This document shows positions 8,079-16,139 of a DNA stretch of 64,000 bases, piece by piece. How positions within the stretch are numbered: position 1 is the stretch's first letter; every line of letters starts with the position of its first letter. The DNA is taken from the NCBI RefSeq assembly GCF_013911755.1, contig NZ_JACESP010000008.1:62001-126000 (forward strand), in the 5' to 3' direction. This DNA comes from Sphingosinicella sp. (GTDB lineage Bacteria > Pseudomonadota > Alphaproteobacteria > Sphingomonadales > Sphingomonadaceae). Position numbers and translations under genes: made by a program. Under the pieces are notes generated by a model. The model ran no database searches. It had not been told where the DNA came from and saw only the letters and a program-made list of their open reading frames with translations.

Positions 8079-9016
8079 GTCTGCGCCTCGAGATAAATCG
8101 CAAGCGCTTCCAGTTCCTTGCCGCTGAGCACCTTGTACGGCGGCATCCGGTTGCCCGGCTTGATCGCCTGACTATCCCCGATCCAGCCCATCATCGTGCC
8201 CCGATTGTTGGGCAGGATCCCCGCCCCCAGCGACCGGCGCGAACCGACGTGTGTGAGATCGGGACCAGCCGTTCCGTTCGCGGTGCCAGCGATGCGGTGG
8301 CAGGCCGCGCAACCGCTTGAGCGAAACAGCTCCGCTCCCGCAGTTTCCCGTGCGCGCGCCTTGGGAGCACTCCGTTCCGCCATCAGACGTTCGAATGCCG
8401 CCGGCGTGTGCGCGACCACGACGAACCCCATCAGAGCGTGCGGACCCCCGCAATATTCAGCGCATTGCCCGCCGAATACCCCGGGGGCCGTCGCCTCGAT
8501 CTGCATGATGTTGCGGCGGCCCGGGATCATGTCGAGCTTGCCCGACAGACGCGGTACCCAGAAGCTGTGAATGACATCGTTCGATTCGAGTTCGACGACG
8601 ACGGGCCGGCCCGCGGGAATGTGAAGCTCGTTGGCGTCGCGCATTTGAACGCGCCCGTCCGCGCCGAGATAGTCGACACGCCACCACCACATTTCTCCCG
8701 TTACGCGCACGCGCATAGCGCCGTCCGCGGGCGATGCCGTGAGGTGCCGCGTAAGGGTCAGCCCGTAAATCAGCAGGGCCGTCAGCACGACGACGGGAAA
8801 AACGATCCCACCCGCCCAAATGACCGCCTTGCCGCCGAGCCGTGCCCGCAAGCGCTGCGATCCGAACAGCGCTGCCCACAGCGCAGCCAGCACGATAATG
8901 AGCACGAGGATCGCCATGGCGACCAGCACCCAAGATAGGGTCGCGATCGATCCAGCATAGGGGCCCGCCGGATCGAAAACCGGCGGCGGCCAGCCGGCGA
9001 GCGCCTCAGGCGTCAT
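8075..9016 (-). CDS. ctaC: Cytochrome c oxidase subunit II with fused C-terminal cytochrome c domain
   Basis: A 313-residue protein starting at ATG 9016 (MTPEALAGWPPP); an upstream frame start at 9043 would overlap the preceding gene more. Two membrane helices (about 26-51 and 65-90) precede the CuA cupredoxin domain. H151 lies in IHSFWVPRLSGK, and the CuA cysteines C185 and C189 lie in GGQCAEYCGG with E187 between them. A fused class I cytochrome c domain follows, with haem site CAACH at 236-240 and a distal Met in NRMPPYKVL. This is the diagnostic build of a caa3 oxidase, which takes electrons directly from c-type cytochromes. Confidence 0.92.
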   Translation of the reverse strand: MTPEALAGWPPPVFDPAGPYAGSIATLSWVLVAMAILVLIIVLAALWAALFGSQRLRARLGGKAVIWAGGIVFPVVVLTALLIYGLTLTRHLTASPADGAMRVRVTGEMWWWRVDYLGADGRVQMRDANELHIPAGRPVVVELESNDVIHSFWVPRLSGKLDMIPGRRNIMQIEATAPGVFGGQCAEYCGGPHALMGFVVVAHTPAAFERLMAERSAPKARARETAGAELFRSSGCAACHRIAGTANGTAGPDLTHVGSRRSLGAGILPNNRGTMMGWIGDSQAIKPGNRMPPYKVLSGKELEALAIYLEAQT

Positions 9017-9377
9017 CGAGCGTATAAAGATAGGCGGCCACATCCGCTGCTTCCCTTTCGCTCAGCGGCATTGCCGGCATCGTGGTATCCGCAAGCAGCG
9101 CAGGCGCATTGCGGACAAAGCGGGCGAGCAGGTCCGGACGGTTCGGCAGGCGGCCGGCGATGAGCCCCTGCCGGGCAAAGCCGGCCAATGCTGGGCCGAC
9201 GCTGCCCTCCGGCCAGGAAATCCCGGGAACGCGGTGACAACTCGCGCAACCAACGCGCGTCATGACAGCGCGTCCCCGCTCCACATTTGCCTGCGGCAGC
9301 GCATGCCGTGCGTCAGGCGGCGGCGCGCAGGCGAGAACAGCCGGCAAGAAAATCCATGCTGCCCACGCGTTTGGCAC
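9006..9377 (-). CDS. Monohaem cytochrome c lipoprotein, first gene of the caa3 operon
   Basis: With a GTG start at 9377 the product is 123 residues. A short hydrophobic leader ends in a lipobox-like AVLAC (AAWIFLPAVLACAPPPD), so it is probably a membrane-tethered lipoprotein. One haem site is present: GCASCHRVPG, with a candidate distal Met in TTMPAMPLSEREAADVAAYL. It overlaps the subunit II gene by 11 bases and probably delivers electrons to it. The frame is open up to 9617, but a start above 9444 would lie upstream of the promoter described here and antisense to the divergent cytochrome. I therefore prefer 9377; ATG 9470 is the alternative. Confidence 0.7.
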   Translation of the reverse strand: MPNAWAAWIFLPAVLACAPPPDARHALPQANVERGRAVMTRVGCASCHRVPGISWPEGSVGPALAGFARQGLIAGRLPNRPDLLARFVRNAPALLADTTMPAMPLSEREAADVAAYLYTLDDA

Positions 9378-9417
9378 CCGTGTCCCCAATGTTGCACCTG
9401 TCAAGTCGTCGCAAGGC

Positions 9418-9444
9418 GGAACCAATTCAGCTGGCGGAGGTTCC
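9418..9444. promoter_or_regulatory. Symmetrical divergent EcfG-type promoter between two cytochrome operons
   Basis: A 27-base element reads GGAACC-N15-GGTTCC. On the plus strand it is GGAAC (9418-9422)-N16-GGTT (9439-9442). On the minus strand it is GGAAC (9444-9440)-N16-GGTT (9423-9420). Each -35 overlaps the opposing -10, so one site could serve both the caa3 operon and the divergent dihaem cytochrome. The -10 differs from consensus CGTT at the first base. An alternative reading is an operator dyad for an unknown regulator. Confidence 0.5.
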
Positions 9445-9453
9445 GCAGAAATC

Positions 9454-10215
9454 GTGTTCGCCCCGTCCATCAGCCCAGGAAGTCTTTCCACCCTGTGCCT
9501 GGTGTTTGCGACGGGCTGCGGCATCGCCGAGCGTACCGCTGCCGACCGCTTTACCGAGACCGGCGAACTGATTGCGCTCAGCGGCGGCGACGCAGGCGCC
9601 GCGAATGCCTGCTTCACCTGTCATGGTCGCGACGGCCAGGGCAACGGTGCCGACACCCCCCGTCTCGCCGCGATCGATGCAGGCTACCTTGCTGCGCAGC
9701 TCGAGGCCTATGCAAGCGGCAGGCGCAAAAATGCCCGCATGGAAAACATCGCGCGCAAGCTGACGCTGGATGAATTGCGGATGGTCGCCGCTTATTATGC
9801 CTCGCTTCCCGCTCCGGTTCGCGTAGGCACGTCTTCCGATGGACGCGGTCGGAAGCTCTATCATGAGGGCGATTCCCGCCGCGGCATTCCCGCCTGCGTA
9901 ACATGCCACGGAGCCGATGGGAGCGGCGTCGGTTCCGCTAACCCGCCACTCAGCGGTCAACCGGCCGCCTATCTTGCCGAACAGATTGCCGCATGGCAAC
10001 GCAGCGATCGGCGCAACGACCCCGAAAATCTGATGTTGGACATCAGCCGGCGCCTTTCTCCAGAAGAGGCCGAGGCTGTCTCGGCGTATGCTGCTGCTCT
10101 GCCTTTGGGTCCTCCTCGTCCGGAATCTCGGGGAGCATCCCTCGAAGGACATCGTGGCGATCCCAGAAATGATGTTTCAGTGCCGCTGCCACGTGCAGCG
10201 GCACCAGGACGGTGA
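9454..10215 (+). CDS. Dihaem cytochrome c (c4-like), probable lipoprotein
   Basis: A 253-residue protein read from GTG 9454. The leader PGSLSTLCLVFATGCG ends in a lipobox-like Cys but lacks a basic n-region, so the exact start is uncertain. Two class I cytochrome c domains are seen. ACFTCHGRDGQG (about residue 50) is followed by ARMENIARKLTLDELRMVAAYY, and ACVTCHGADGSG (about residue 150) by NLMLDISRRLSPEEAEAVSAYAA; each provides CxxCH and a candidate distal Met. The layout matches cytochrome c4, an electron shuttle to terminal oxidases. The last about 57 residues overlap the 3' end of the convergent cytochrome b gene and are low-complexity, so the functional protein may effectively end near base 10110. 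Confidence 0.75.
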   Translation: MFAPSISPGSLSTLCLVFATGCGIAERTAADRFTETGELIALSGGDAGAANACFTCHGRDGQGNGADTPRLAAIDAGYLAAQLEAYASGRRKNARMENIARKLTLDELRMVAAYYASLPAPVRVGTSSDGRGRKLYHEGDSRRGIPACVTCHGADGSGVGSANPPLSGQPAAYLAEQIAAWQRSDRRNDPENLMLDISRRLSPEEAEAVSAYAAALPLGPPRPESRGASLEGHRGDPRNDVSVPLPRAAAPGR

Positions 10216-10714
10216 GTACAACGACAAGAACAAGGTGTATGTCCTCGGCAATGTCCATAATCTGCCAGCGCAGGACCAGCGGCAGCGAGTCGAACGGCAG
10301 CTGAGGCCACGGAACCACGCCTGCAAGATAGAGCGGCCCCGGCTCGGCGATCGCCGACCACATGACCCAACCGCTCAAGGGCAACCCGAAGAAGCAGACG
10401 TAAAACACCAGATGCGTGATATGGGCGAATTTGGTCTGCCAACCCAGCCGGTCCGCATCATTGACCGGCCCTGGAATCATCAATCTCCACACCCCCCGGC
10501 CAATCGCGAGGACGAGGATCACCAGACCTACGGCGCTGTGGACCTCATAGCCGGCCAGTTTGCCGCCGCCTGGCGGAAGAAATCCCACATAGGCGCCCCA
10601 GCCGAGTTGAAAGATCACGAGCGCTGCCATGACCCAGTGGAAGGCGATGCCCACGGGTGAATAGCGGCTGCGTTCGGTATGCCGCTTCGCCCAGCGTCGA
10701 AGTGCCGCGATCAC
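10043..10714 (-). CDS. Cytochrome b561-type (Ni/Fe-hydrogenase b-like) membrane protein
   Basis: A 223-residue protein with four membrane helices and paired haem-ligand histidines: AFHWVMAALVIFQLGW (helix 1), YEVHSAVGLVILVLAIGR (helix 2), FAHITHLVFYVCFFGLPLSGW (helix 3) and IAEDIHLVLVVVLTVLVPLHVAAALKHHF (helix 4). It should bind two b haems and pass electrons between quinone and a periplasmic partner. Its start overlaps the CtaG stop by four bases. The charged tail (PDEEDPKAEQQH) overlaps the dihaem cytochrome gene on the other strand by 173 bases. Confidence 0.85.
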   Translation of the reverse strand: MIAALRRWAKRHTERSRYSPVGIAFHWVMAALVIFQLGWGAYVGFLPPGGGKLAGYEVHSAVGLVILVLAIGRGVWRLMIPGPVNDADRLGWQTKFAHITHLVFYVCFFGLPLSGWVMWSAIAEPGPLYLAGVVPWPQLPFDSLPLVLRWQIMDIAEDIHLVLVVVLTVLVPLHVAAALKHHFWDRHDVLRGMLPEIPDEEDPKAEQQHTPRQPRPLLEKGAG

Positions 10715-11439
10715 GAACGCCCCACCACCTGCTCACTGGCGACCCAGCGCATGAATACATACAGGGCCGCAGCGAGATAGAGGCCAGCGGCCGGCACCCA
10801 CATTATGAGCCCGGCGAGTTGCTGATCCTCGAGCGGCGACAGGCCCCACACCTGCGGTCCGAGAAGATGCGGCGCATAAAACGGATAACTGCTGAATGTC
10901 AGCAACGCGCCGAGCAGTCCCATCTGCACCATGGCCATCAGCAGTGCCGCGACAGCGTGGAGCGCGGGTGCACGCTGTACTGCGGCCCAGAAACCGGCTG
11001 CGCTGCCGAGCAAGGTAACTTGCATCACCCAATAGGCCGCGTCGTGCGAAAGCGCCCATGAATAGGCGGCGGGCGCATGCCAGAACCAGAAGATAGCGAC
11101 ATGCGCTGCGGTCCAAATGCCGACTGCAGGGCGCTTCGCCCCGGGCCATGCCACCGCGAGCAGCGGCGCCAGCACCGCCGTGAGCAACACGTGGTGGACC
11201 GCTCTTGCCGAGAACAGCGCGGACGTGAGCGCACATAGCGGTGAGACAAACAGCACGGCGGCAAGCGCTGTCGCGCCCAAAAGATTCAGACGCGCCGCCT
11301 CATCAGTTCGCCGCCAGACGATCCCGACAACGAGCAGGAGAGAAATAAGGACGAGCGGATCCATGTTCCACCGCTGCCATATTTCGGCAGGCGCCGGCGC
11401 CGCGCCGCAATAGGGAAACCAGGGATGCGTGATGTCCAA
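10711..11439 (-). CDS. ctaG: CtaG-like (Caa3_CtaG) cytochrome c oxidase assembly protein
   Basis: A 242-residue protein from TTG 11439, chosen because GGGGAG sits eight bases upstream and the product then opens with WFPYCGAAPAPAEIWQRWN, the conserved leader of alphaproteobacterial members. Seven membrane segments follow. Conserved elements are VHHVLLTAVLAPLLAVAWP, FWFWHAPAAYSWAL and the acidic GLSPLEDQQLAGLIMWVPAG near the end. Caa3_CtaG proteins are needed to assemble caa3-type oxidases (they are not the Cox11-type CtaG), which matches the oxidase 1.7 kb away. It lies in a minus-strand operon between PAP2 and the b-type cytochrome. Confidence 0.85.
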   Translation of the reverse strand: MDITHPWFPYCGAAPAPAEIWQRWNMDPLVLISLLLVVGIVWRRTDEAARLNLLGATALAAVLFVSPLCALTSALFSARAVHHVLLTAVLAPLLAVAWPGAKRPAVGIWTAAHVAIFWFWHAPAAYSWALSHDAAYWVMQVTLLGSAAGFWAAVQRAPALHAVAALLMAMVQMGLLGALLTFSSYPFYAPHLLGPQVWGLSPLEDQQLAGLIMWVPAAGLYLAAALYVFMRWVASEQVVGRS

Positions 11440-11465
11440 CGTCGCTGCTCCCCTGCCCTGATCCG

Positions 11466-12077
11466 TTATGCGTGAACCCCGGCCGTGCCGCGCGGTTCCG
11501 AGCACACCGGGCGCGAAGGCCTGCTTAGCCGCTCGGCCAGAAAGCCGAGAAGCACGCCCGCGGCGACGTCGCTCGCGAAATGCGCCTTTCGCGGCAGCTG
11601 CAGCAAGCCGACGATTAGCGCGCCCGTCAACGCCAGCGGTGCCCGTTCTGGAAACACGTGAGCAAATGCCCGCGCGACGGCGACAGCGCCAGCCGTATGC
11701 CCCGAGGGAAAGGATTGGAGCGCGTGGGAAGACGACGTTCCCGGCTCCATCCTGTATGTCCGGTCTTCAAGCAGCGCTGTCGGCCGCGTGCGGTTGACGC
11801 TGCGCTTCCCGAGCGTCTTCAGAACGATCGCGACAAGTTCGGCGCGCGCCATGCGGAAACCTGCGTCGGCGACACGCCGCTTCGATGCGGCGATGCCGTA
11901 CAGCGCCGTCAGTGCGGCAATGCCGAGCAGTGGGGCCTCGTCGCCGATCTTGCCTATATTTCCGAGTACTCGTCCGGCGGGGCTGTCGTAGAATCCGGCA
12001 GCTGAGTGCGTAATGGCGATATCGACCTTCTCAATGCGGTTGAGCGGCGCATCTTCCATGCCAATGTCCCCGGTCAC
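11466..12077 (-). CDS. PAP2 superfamily phosphatase
   Basis: A 203-residue protein with the three PAP2 motifs: KRSVNRTRP (K-x6-RP, about residue 90), FPSGHTAGAV (PSGH, about residue 123) and RKAHFASDVAAG (R-x5-H-x3-D, about residue 162). Several hydrophobic segments make it membrane-bound. It probably hydrolyses a lipid phosphate such as undecaprenyl pyrophosphate or phosphatidate. The GTG start overlaps the stop of the sorbosone dehydrogenase (GTGA). Its place in an operon of redox genes is unexplained. Confidence 0.85.
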   Translation of the reverse strand: MTGDIGMEDAPLNRIEKVDIAITHSAAGFYDSPAGRVLGNIGKIGDEAPLLGIAALTALYGIAASKRRVADAGFRMARAELVAIVLKTLGKRSVNRTRPTALLEDRTYRMEPGTSSSHALQSFPSGHTAGAVAVARAFAHVFPERAPLALTGALIVGLLQLPRKAHFASDVAAGVLLGFLAERLSRPSRPVCSEPRGTAGVHA

Positions 12078-13372
12078 TGGGCGACCGGCGATGCGGCAAC
12101 CGGAGCAACGCGCCAGACCGTGTTCGACAGATCGTCGGCAACGAACAGCGCTCCCCGCGGATCAACCGCGACGCCGACGGGACGCCCACGGGCCTCACCA
12201 TCGCTCAGGAACCCCGTGACGAAATCCACCGGCTTTCCGGCCGGACGCCCCTCTCGGAATCGCACGAAGACGACCTTGTAACCGCTGAACGATCGACGGT
12301 TCCAACTGCCATGCTCGCCGACAAATACGCCCTCGGCGAACGCCTGACCCAGCGCCGGCATGGAGAAGGCGAGACCGAGCGGAGCGACGTGCGAACCCAG
12401 GCTGTAGTCTGGGCGGACCGCCGACGCGACCATTTGCGAATCCTGTGGATGAACGCGCGGATCAACGTGCTGCCCCCAATAGCTGTAGGGCCAACCGTAG
12501 AACGCGCCTTCGCGAACCGCGGTCATGTAATCCGGAACGAGGTTCGCGCCGAGCTCGTCGCGTTCGTTCACCGCCGCCCAAAGACGCCCCGTTCGCGGCT
12601 CAATCGCCAGCGCGCTCGGATTGCGGAGACCCGTGGCATAGGGGCGGTGTGCGCCGTCCTCAGGGTCGATCTCCCAGATCATCGCGCGGTCGACTTCGGC
12701 GGCCATCCCCCTCTCCGTGATGTTGCTGTTGGAGCCGATCCCGACGTAGAGGCGGGATCCATCCGGCGAAGCCGCGAGCGCTTTCGTCCAGTGATGGTTC
12801 AGCGCCGAAGGAAGGTCTGTAACCTTCCTGCCGGCAGCCGTTATCCGGGTCTGCCCTGGCGTATAAGGATAACGGTAAAGTGCGTCCTGATTGGCAACGT
12901 AGAGTGAGCCGTCGACGTAAGCGAGACCATAAGGCGCGTTCAAGTCGTCCAACAGTATCGTTCGCAGTTCAGCGCGGCCATCCCCGTTCGTATCGCGGAG
13001 CAGCGTGATCCTGTCGCCGCCCTCCACATCGCTATGTCCACGGCCTTTGATGATGCCAGCGATCACGTCCTTGGGACGGAGCTTTGGGGCCCCACCGCCG
13101 CTACCTTCGGCAACCAGAATGTCCCCATTGGGGGCAACCAGAATTTGCCGTGGTATACGCAGATCGGTCGCGAGCGCAGTGATCACATAGCCGTCCGGTA
13201 CAGTCGGCAGGGCGCCCCTCCAACTTGCCGGGGTTGCGATCTGCATGGCCGGAACCAGGCCCGTCTGCTGCTCTGGAAGCCGCGGCTCGCCACCGTACTG
13301 GGCCACGTCACCTTCACTGCCGCACGCGGCAAGCGAGGCTACACACAGAGCTGCGTATAGGAATTTTCCCAT
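12074..13372 (-). CDS. PQQ-dependent sugar (sorbosone/glucose) dehydrogenase-like lipoprotein
   Basis: A 432-residue exported protein. The leader MGKFLYAALCVASLAACGSEG ends in a clear lipobox (SLAAC). The rest is the six-bladed beta-propeller of soluble glucose/L-sorbosone dehydrogenases, with repeated RQILVAPNGDILVAE, YGLAYVDGSLYVAN, LYVGIGSNSN, LRNPSALAIEP and HGSWNRRSFSGYKV segments. The family oxidises aldoses or sorbosone with PQQ and passes electrons to c-type cytochromes. With CtaG, cytochrome b and the caa3 oxidase alongside, a periplasmic sugar-oxidation chain is a reasonable inference. PQQ biosynthesis genes are not in the window. Confidence 0.85.
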   Translation of the reverse strand: MGKFLYAALCVASLAACGSEGDVAQYGGEPRLPEQQTGLVPAMQIATPASWRGALPTVPDGYVITALATDLRIPRQILVAPNGDILVAEGSGGGAPKLRPKDVIAGIIKGRGHSDVEGGDRITLLRDTNGDGRAELRTILLDDLNAPYGLAYVDGSLYVANQDALYRYPYTPGQTRITAAGRKVTDLPSALNHHWTKALAASPDGSRLYVGIGSNSNITERGMAAEVDRAMIWEIDPEDGAHRPYATGLRNPSALAIEPRTGRLWAAVNERDELGANLVPDYMTAVREGAFYGWPYSYWGQHVDPRVHPQDSQMVASAVRPDYSLGSHVAPLGLAFSMPALGQAFAEGVFVGEHGSWNRRSFSGYKVVFVRFREGRPAGKPVDFVTGFLSDGEARGRPVGVAVDPRGALFVADDLSNTVWRVAPVAASPVAQ

Positions 13373-13785
13373 CAGACTGAGTCCCCCTGCCCTGCCGAAA
13401 AGGTCAGCCAGGCCGCTGCGATCGCCAACGCCGCGGTGAGAACAGAAAGAAACAAACCGGTTCCGGTGACCGAGTACCAGGCATCACGGCTGTGAAGGAG
13501 GATGTTGATAAGGCCCGTTACGAACATTGCGAGCCACAAAAGTACGATCACGATCGCGCGCCTGCGCCGAGTGCGCGCAATATCCACAATCGCCCATGCC
13601 AACGTCGGCACACCCGTCAGGAGACCGCCCACGATGAGCCATGCTGAAAAATTCGACCACTGAATCTCTGCCGTTTGCAGATAGGCTACATCCGCCGGAA
13701 TCACGCTCGCAAACAGCGCGAGGGGGAAAGCAACGACGATGGCCTGCAACGGATGCGGACGCTGTGGCGAAACCCCCGATCTCAT
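13372..13785 (-). CDS. DUF2231-like small membrane protein
   Basis: A 137-residue protein beginning at ATG 13785 (MRSGVSPQRPHPLQAIVVAFPLALF), the normal start for the family; the frame continues upstream only into non-conserved codons. The HPLQ...FPLALF motif followed by four membrane helices is typical of DUF2231. These proteins often accompany periplasmic sugar or alcohol dehydrogenases and cytochromes, and may act in redox coupling, but no activity has been shown. The stop overlaps the dehydrogenase ATG (TGATG). It is the first gene of the operon 13785-10043. Confidence 0.75.
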   Translation of the reverse strand: MRSGVSPQRPHPLQAIVVAFPLALFASVIPADVAYLQTAEIQWSNFSAWLIVGGLLTGVPTLAWAIVDIARTRRRRAIVIVLLWLAMFVTGLINILLHSRDAWYSVTGTGLFLSVLTAALAIAAAWLTFSAGQGDSV

Positions 13786-13917
13786 GCGTGTGCTCCTTTG
13801 ATGCTCGGGCGCACAGGTCGCGTCTGCGGTACACGTGGCCCTGCATGGCCAACCGACCGGGCGCACAAAAGTTGCATAGCACCTTTAATTTGTCCGGAAA
13901 TTCCGCACTTGCGCAAA

Positions 13918-13941
13918 GGAACTATCGGCTGTGCCGACGTT
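13918..13941 (+). promoter_or_regulatory. EcfG-type promoter, GGAAC-N15-CGTT
   Basis: GGAAC (13918-13922) and CGTT (13938-13941) lie 35 bases upstream of the small gene at 13977. The spacer is 15, one shorter than the usual 16-17. Both boxes are otherwise perfect. Confidence 0.5.
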
Positions 13942-13976
13942 TAAGAGCGGCATCTACGCTTTTCGGGAGAAGAACG

Positions 13977-14195
13977 ATGTCCAAAGCACGGTCACCACAG
14001 CAATCCAAAGCGACACATTCGCTACCCCGGCGAGGGCCGCTCGGCGACACCATTCCCGAAAGTGAGGACTATGGAACCGTCGAAGGTGGTGAGCCTCAAG
14101 AGCGCGTCGAGAAGCGCCCCAACATTGGAACAGTGAAACCGGATGAATATCCCGACCCTGCGCGTCTCGAGAAGGGAAACCCACGCAGCCGTTGA
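13977..14195 (+). CDS. Small conserved acidic protein of unknown function
   Basis: A 72-residue soluble, probably disordered protein. It has a basic Ser-rich opening (MSKARSPQQSK) and a Glu/Pro-rich core (GDTIPESEDYGTVEGGEPQERVE). The ATG at 13977 has a good GGGAGA leader. Proteins with this PESEDYGTVEGGEP pattern seem to recur in sphingomonads beside stress genes, but no function is known. An EcfG-type promoter stands just upstream, and the gene ends at a large hairpin shared with the convergent hemerythrin gene. Confidence 0.6.
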   Translation: MSKARSPQQSKATHSLPRRGPLGDTIPESEDYGTVEGGEPQERVEKRPNIGTVKPDEYPDPARLEKGNPRSR

Positions 14196-14212
14196 GCTCC
14201 TTTGCCGTTCAG

Positions 14213-14266
14213 GTGCGGTTACTGCCGGGGAAAAAGCGCTGTTGCCCGGCAATACCCAACCCGCAC
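14213..14266. terminator. Nested hairpin between convergent genes
   Basis: The outer stem GTGCGG (14213-14218) pairs with CCGCAC (14261-14266). The inner stem TGCCGGG (14223-14229) pairs with CCCGGCA (14245-14251). It lies exactly between two convergent stops (14195 and 14280). There is no clear T-tract on either side, so termination is inferred from position and structure only. Confidence 0.4.
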
Positions 14267-14279
14267 GCCGCTTGATGTC

Positions 14280-14849
14280 TCAGGCGAGTTTCATGCCTTC
14301 AAGATTCATAACATAGGTAAGATGCTTGTTCCCCGCCTCGCCCAGCGCCTTGTGAAGCTCGGGAAACAAACGGCTTTCCTCGTCCTCCATGTGCGCTTCC
14401 AGCTCGCCGCGGAACGCCCTGACCTTCTCGGACCATTGTGGCTGATCGCTCGGCAACTCGGACAGTTCGAACAACTTCTGTTTCACGTAGCCGTGCTCGT
14501 GATTGAGATGGTCAGCCGCTTCAACATCGCCGTGCTGCCGCAATGCCGGATAGACGACGTTTTCCTCCTGAAATGCATGATGCGCCAATGCCGACTTCAG
14601 CTTTCGCAACAAGGTGCGGCGCTGCAGCCTGTCTCCATTGTCGGTGCGCTCGATCGCATCGAAAATTCTTAGCACCGCACGGTGCTCAGTTTTGAGGCCA
14701 TCCAGCCAGTCCCCCTTTACAGCCGTCATCGATTGCACGGCAGCCTTGCGACCCATGGTTGCGGCCAATCCCGCCAGCAGGCCCGCTGCAGCAGCGCCAA
14801 ACATCGCGCCGCGTCCGTAGTGAGGTGGGGTGTTAGGTACGTCGTGCAT
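14280..14849 (-). CDS. Hemerythrin-like (HHE domain) protein with N-terminal membrane anchor
   Basis: A 189-residue protein with a hydrophobic Gly/Ala-rich N-terminal stretch (residues 13-32), then a four-helix HHE domain. Iron-binding positions are visible: LKTEHRAVLRIFDAIE, KSALAHHAFQEENVVYPAL, LNHEHGYVKQKLFEL and ELEAHMEDEESRLFPEL. Such domains bind a di-iron centre and sense or scavenge O2, NO or peroxide. It has its own upstream gap (14850-14925). Its surroundings (SRPBCC, DUF421, ADH) are stress genes. Length is normal for anchored sphingomonad members. Confidence 0.85.
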   Translation of the reverse strand: MHDVPNTPPHYGRGAMFGAAAAGLLAGLAATMGRKAAVQSMTAVKGDWLDGLKTEHRAVLRIFDAIERTDNGDRLQRRTLLRKLKSALAHHAFQEENVVYPALRQHGDVEAADHLNHEHGYVKQKLFELSELPSDQPQWSEKVRAFRGELEAHMEDEESRLFPELHKALGEAGNKHLTYVMNLEGMKLA

Positions 14850-14925
14850 TTCAGGTCTCCTTTTCTCTATTCATTTCAACGAGTGGTCCCCGCGCGGCTC
14901 CCACTCGCTGCATCGGTAGTCGGGA

Positions 14926-16137
14926 CTAAAGAGCTGGAACCGTGTTCCCTCCGCCGAGCGGCAAATCCGGCTTCAATATGATCTTCGTTGCCTGGTCCTG
15001 TTCGTCATGGAAAAGCCTGTACCCTTCCGGACCCTCGTCGAGCGGAAGGCGATGGCTGATGAGGAATGTGGTATCGAGCTTGTCCTCGGCGATCGCCGCA
15101 TAGAGCGCAGGCAAATAACGCTGCACGTGGGTCTGGCCCGTTTTCAGCGTCAGGCCCTTCTCCATAAGTGCGCCGAGCGGAAATTTGTCCACAAAGCCGC
15201 CGTACACCGCCGGCATCGATACGCGTCCGCCCTTTCGACACGCAATGATCACCTGGCGGATTGCATGCGCACGATCTGTCCCGAGGAACGTCGAAACCTT
15301 GATCTGATCGAGGATGTTGTCGGCAAACGCGCCATGCACCTCAAGCCCGACACAGTCGATGCAAGCGTCGGGACCGATACCCCCCGTCATTTCCATCAGC
15401 GCCTCGTAGGTCTTCGTGGTTTCGAAATTTATGATCTCGGCGCCGAACTGGCGCGCGAGTTCGAGCCGGTTTGGAAAGTGATCGATCGCGATCACGCGCT
15501 CCGCGCCCATCACGAAAGCGCTCTGGATCGCAAACAGTCCCACCGGACCACAACCCCAGACAGCAACGGTGTCACCCGGTTCGATCTCGGCGTTCTCGGC
15601 AGCCATCCAGCCGGTCGGCAGAATGTCAGTCAGGAACAATACCTTCTCGTCCGGGATGCTGTCGTCTGGAATGACGAATGGTCCCACATCCGAATAGGGC
15701 ACCCTCACAAGCTCAGCCTGCCCGCCGGCATATCCGCCGGTCATGTGACTATAGCCGAACAGCCCTGCCATCGGATGGCCATAGAGTTCGCGGGCGATGT
15801 CCTGATTGTCCGCAGGATTCGAATTGCCGCAGGCGGAAAACTGCTGCTTCGAACAATGATAGCATGCGCCACAGCTGATCGTGAACGGAACCACGACGCG
15901 CTGCCCGATTTGAAGCGTGCTGCCCGACCCCACGTCTACCACTTCCCCCATGAATTCGTGGCCGAGGATGTCTCCGGCCTTCATCGTTGGAATGTAACCG
16001 TCGTAAAGGTGCAGGTCAGACCCACAGATCGCCGTGGAGGTCACGCGGATGATCGCGTCGCGGGGGTTCACGATTTCGGGATCGTCAACCGTCTCGACGC
16101 GGATATCATGTTTGCCATGCCAGGTGACAGCGCGCAT
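14926..16137 (-). CDS. Zinc-dependent alcohol dehydrogenase (MDR family, formaldehyde/threonine DH-like)
   Basis: A 403-residue medium-chain dehydrogenase. Catalytic zinc motifs are present: [12 protein letters not shown] (Cys about 38), [12 protein letters not shown] (His-Glu about 61) and a later Glu. A structural zinc set lies in [16 protein letters not shown] (about 92-107). The Rossmann fold shows [15 protein letters not shown] (about 190) and [14 protein letters not shown]. The family oxidises alcohols, polyols or aldehydes with NAD(P); glutathione-independent formaldehyde dehydrogenase-like members look most similar. It starts two bases after the SRPBCC stop, so both share the stress-type promoter at 16733-16757. 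Confidence 0.85.
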   Translation of the reverse strand: MRAVTWHGKHDIRVETVDDPEIVNPRDAIIRVTSTAICGSDLHLYDGYIPTMKAGDILGHEFMGEVVDVGSGSTLQIGQRVVVPFTISCGACYHCSKQQFSACGNSNPADNQDIARELYGHPMAGLFGYSHMTGGYAGGQAELVRVPYSDVGPFVIPDDSIPDEKVLFLTDILPTGWMAAENAEIEPGDTVAVWGCGPVGLFAIQSAFVMGAERVIAIDHFPNRLELARQFGAEIINFETTKTYEALMEMTGGIGPDACIDCVGLEVHGAFADNILDQIKVSTFLGTDRAHAIRQVIIACRKGGRVSMPAVYGGFVDKFPLGALMEKGLTLKTGQTHVQRYLPALYAAIAEDKLDTTFLISHRLPLDEGPEGYRLFHDEQDQATKIILKPDLPLGGGNTVPAL

Positions 16138-16139
16138 CG

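Noticed and set aside
7110-8096. Plus-strand frame of 328 codons
   Set aside because: Antisense to the oxidase gene; highly charged and low complexity.
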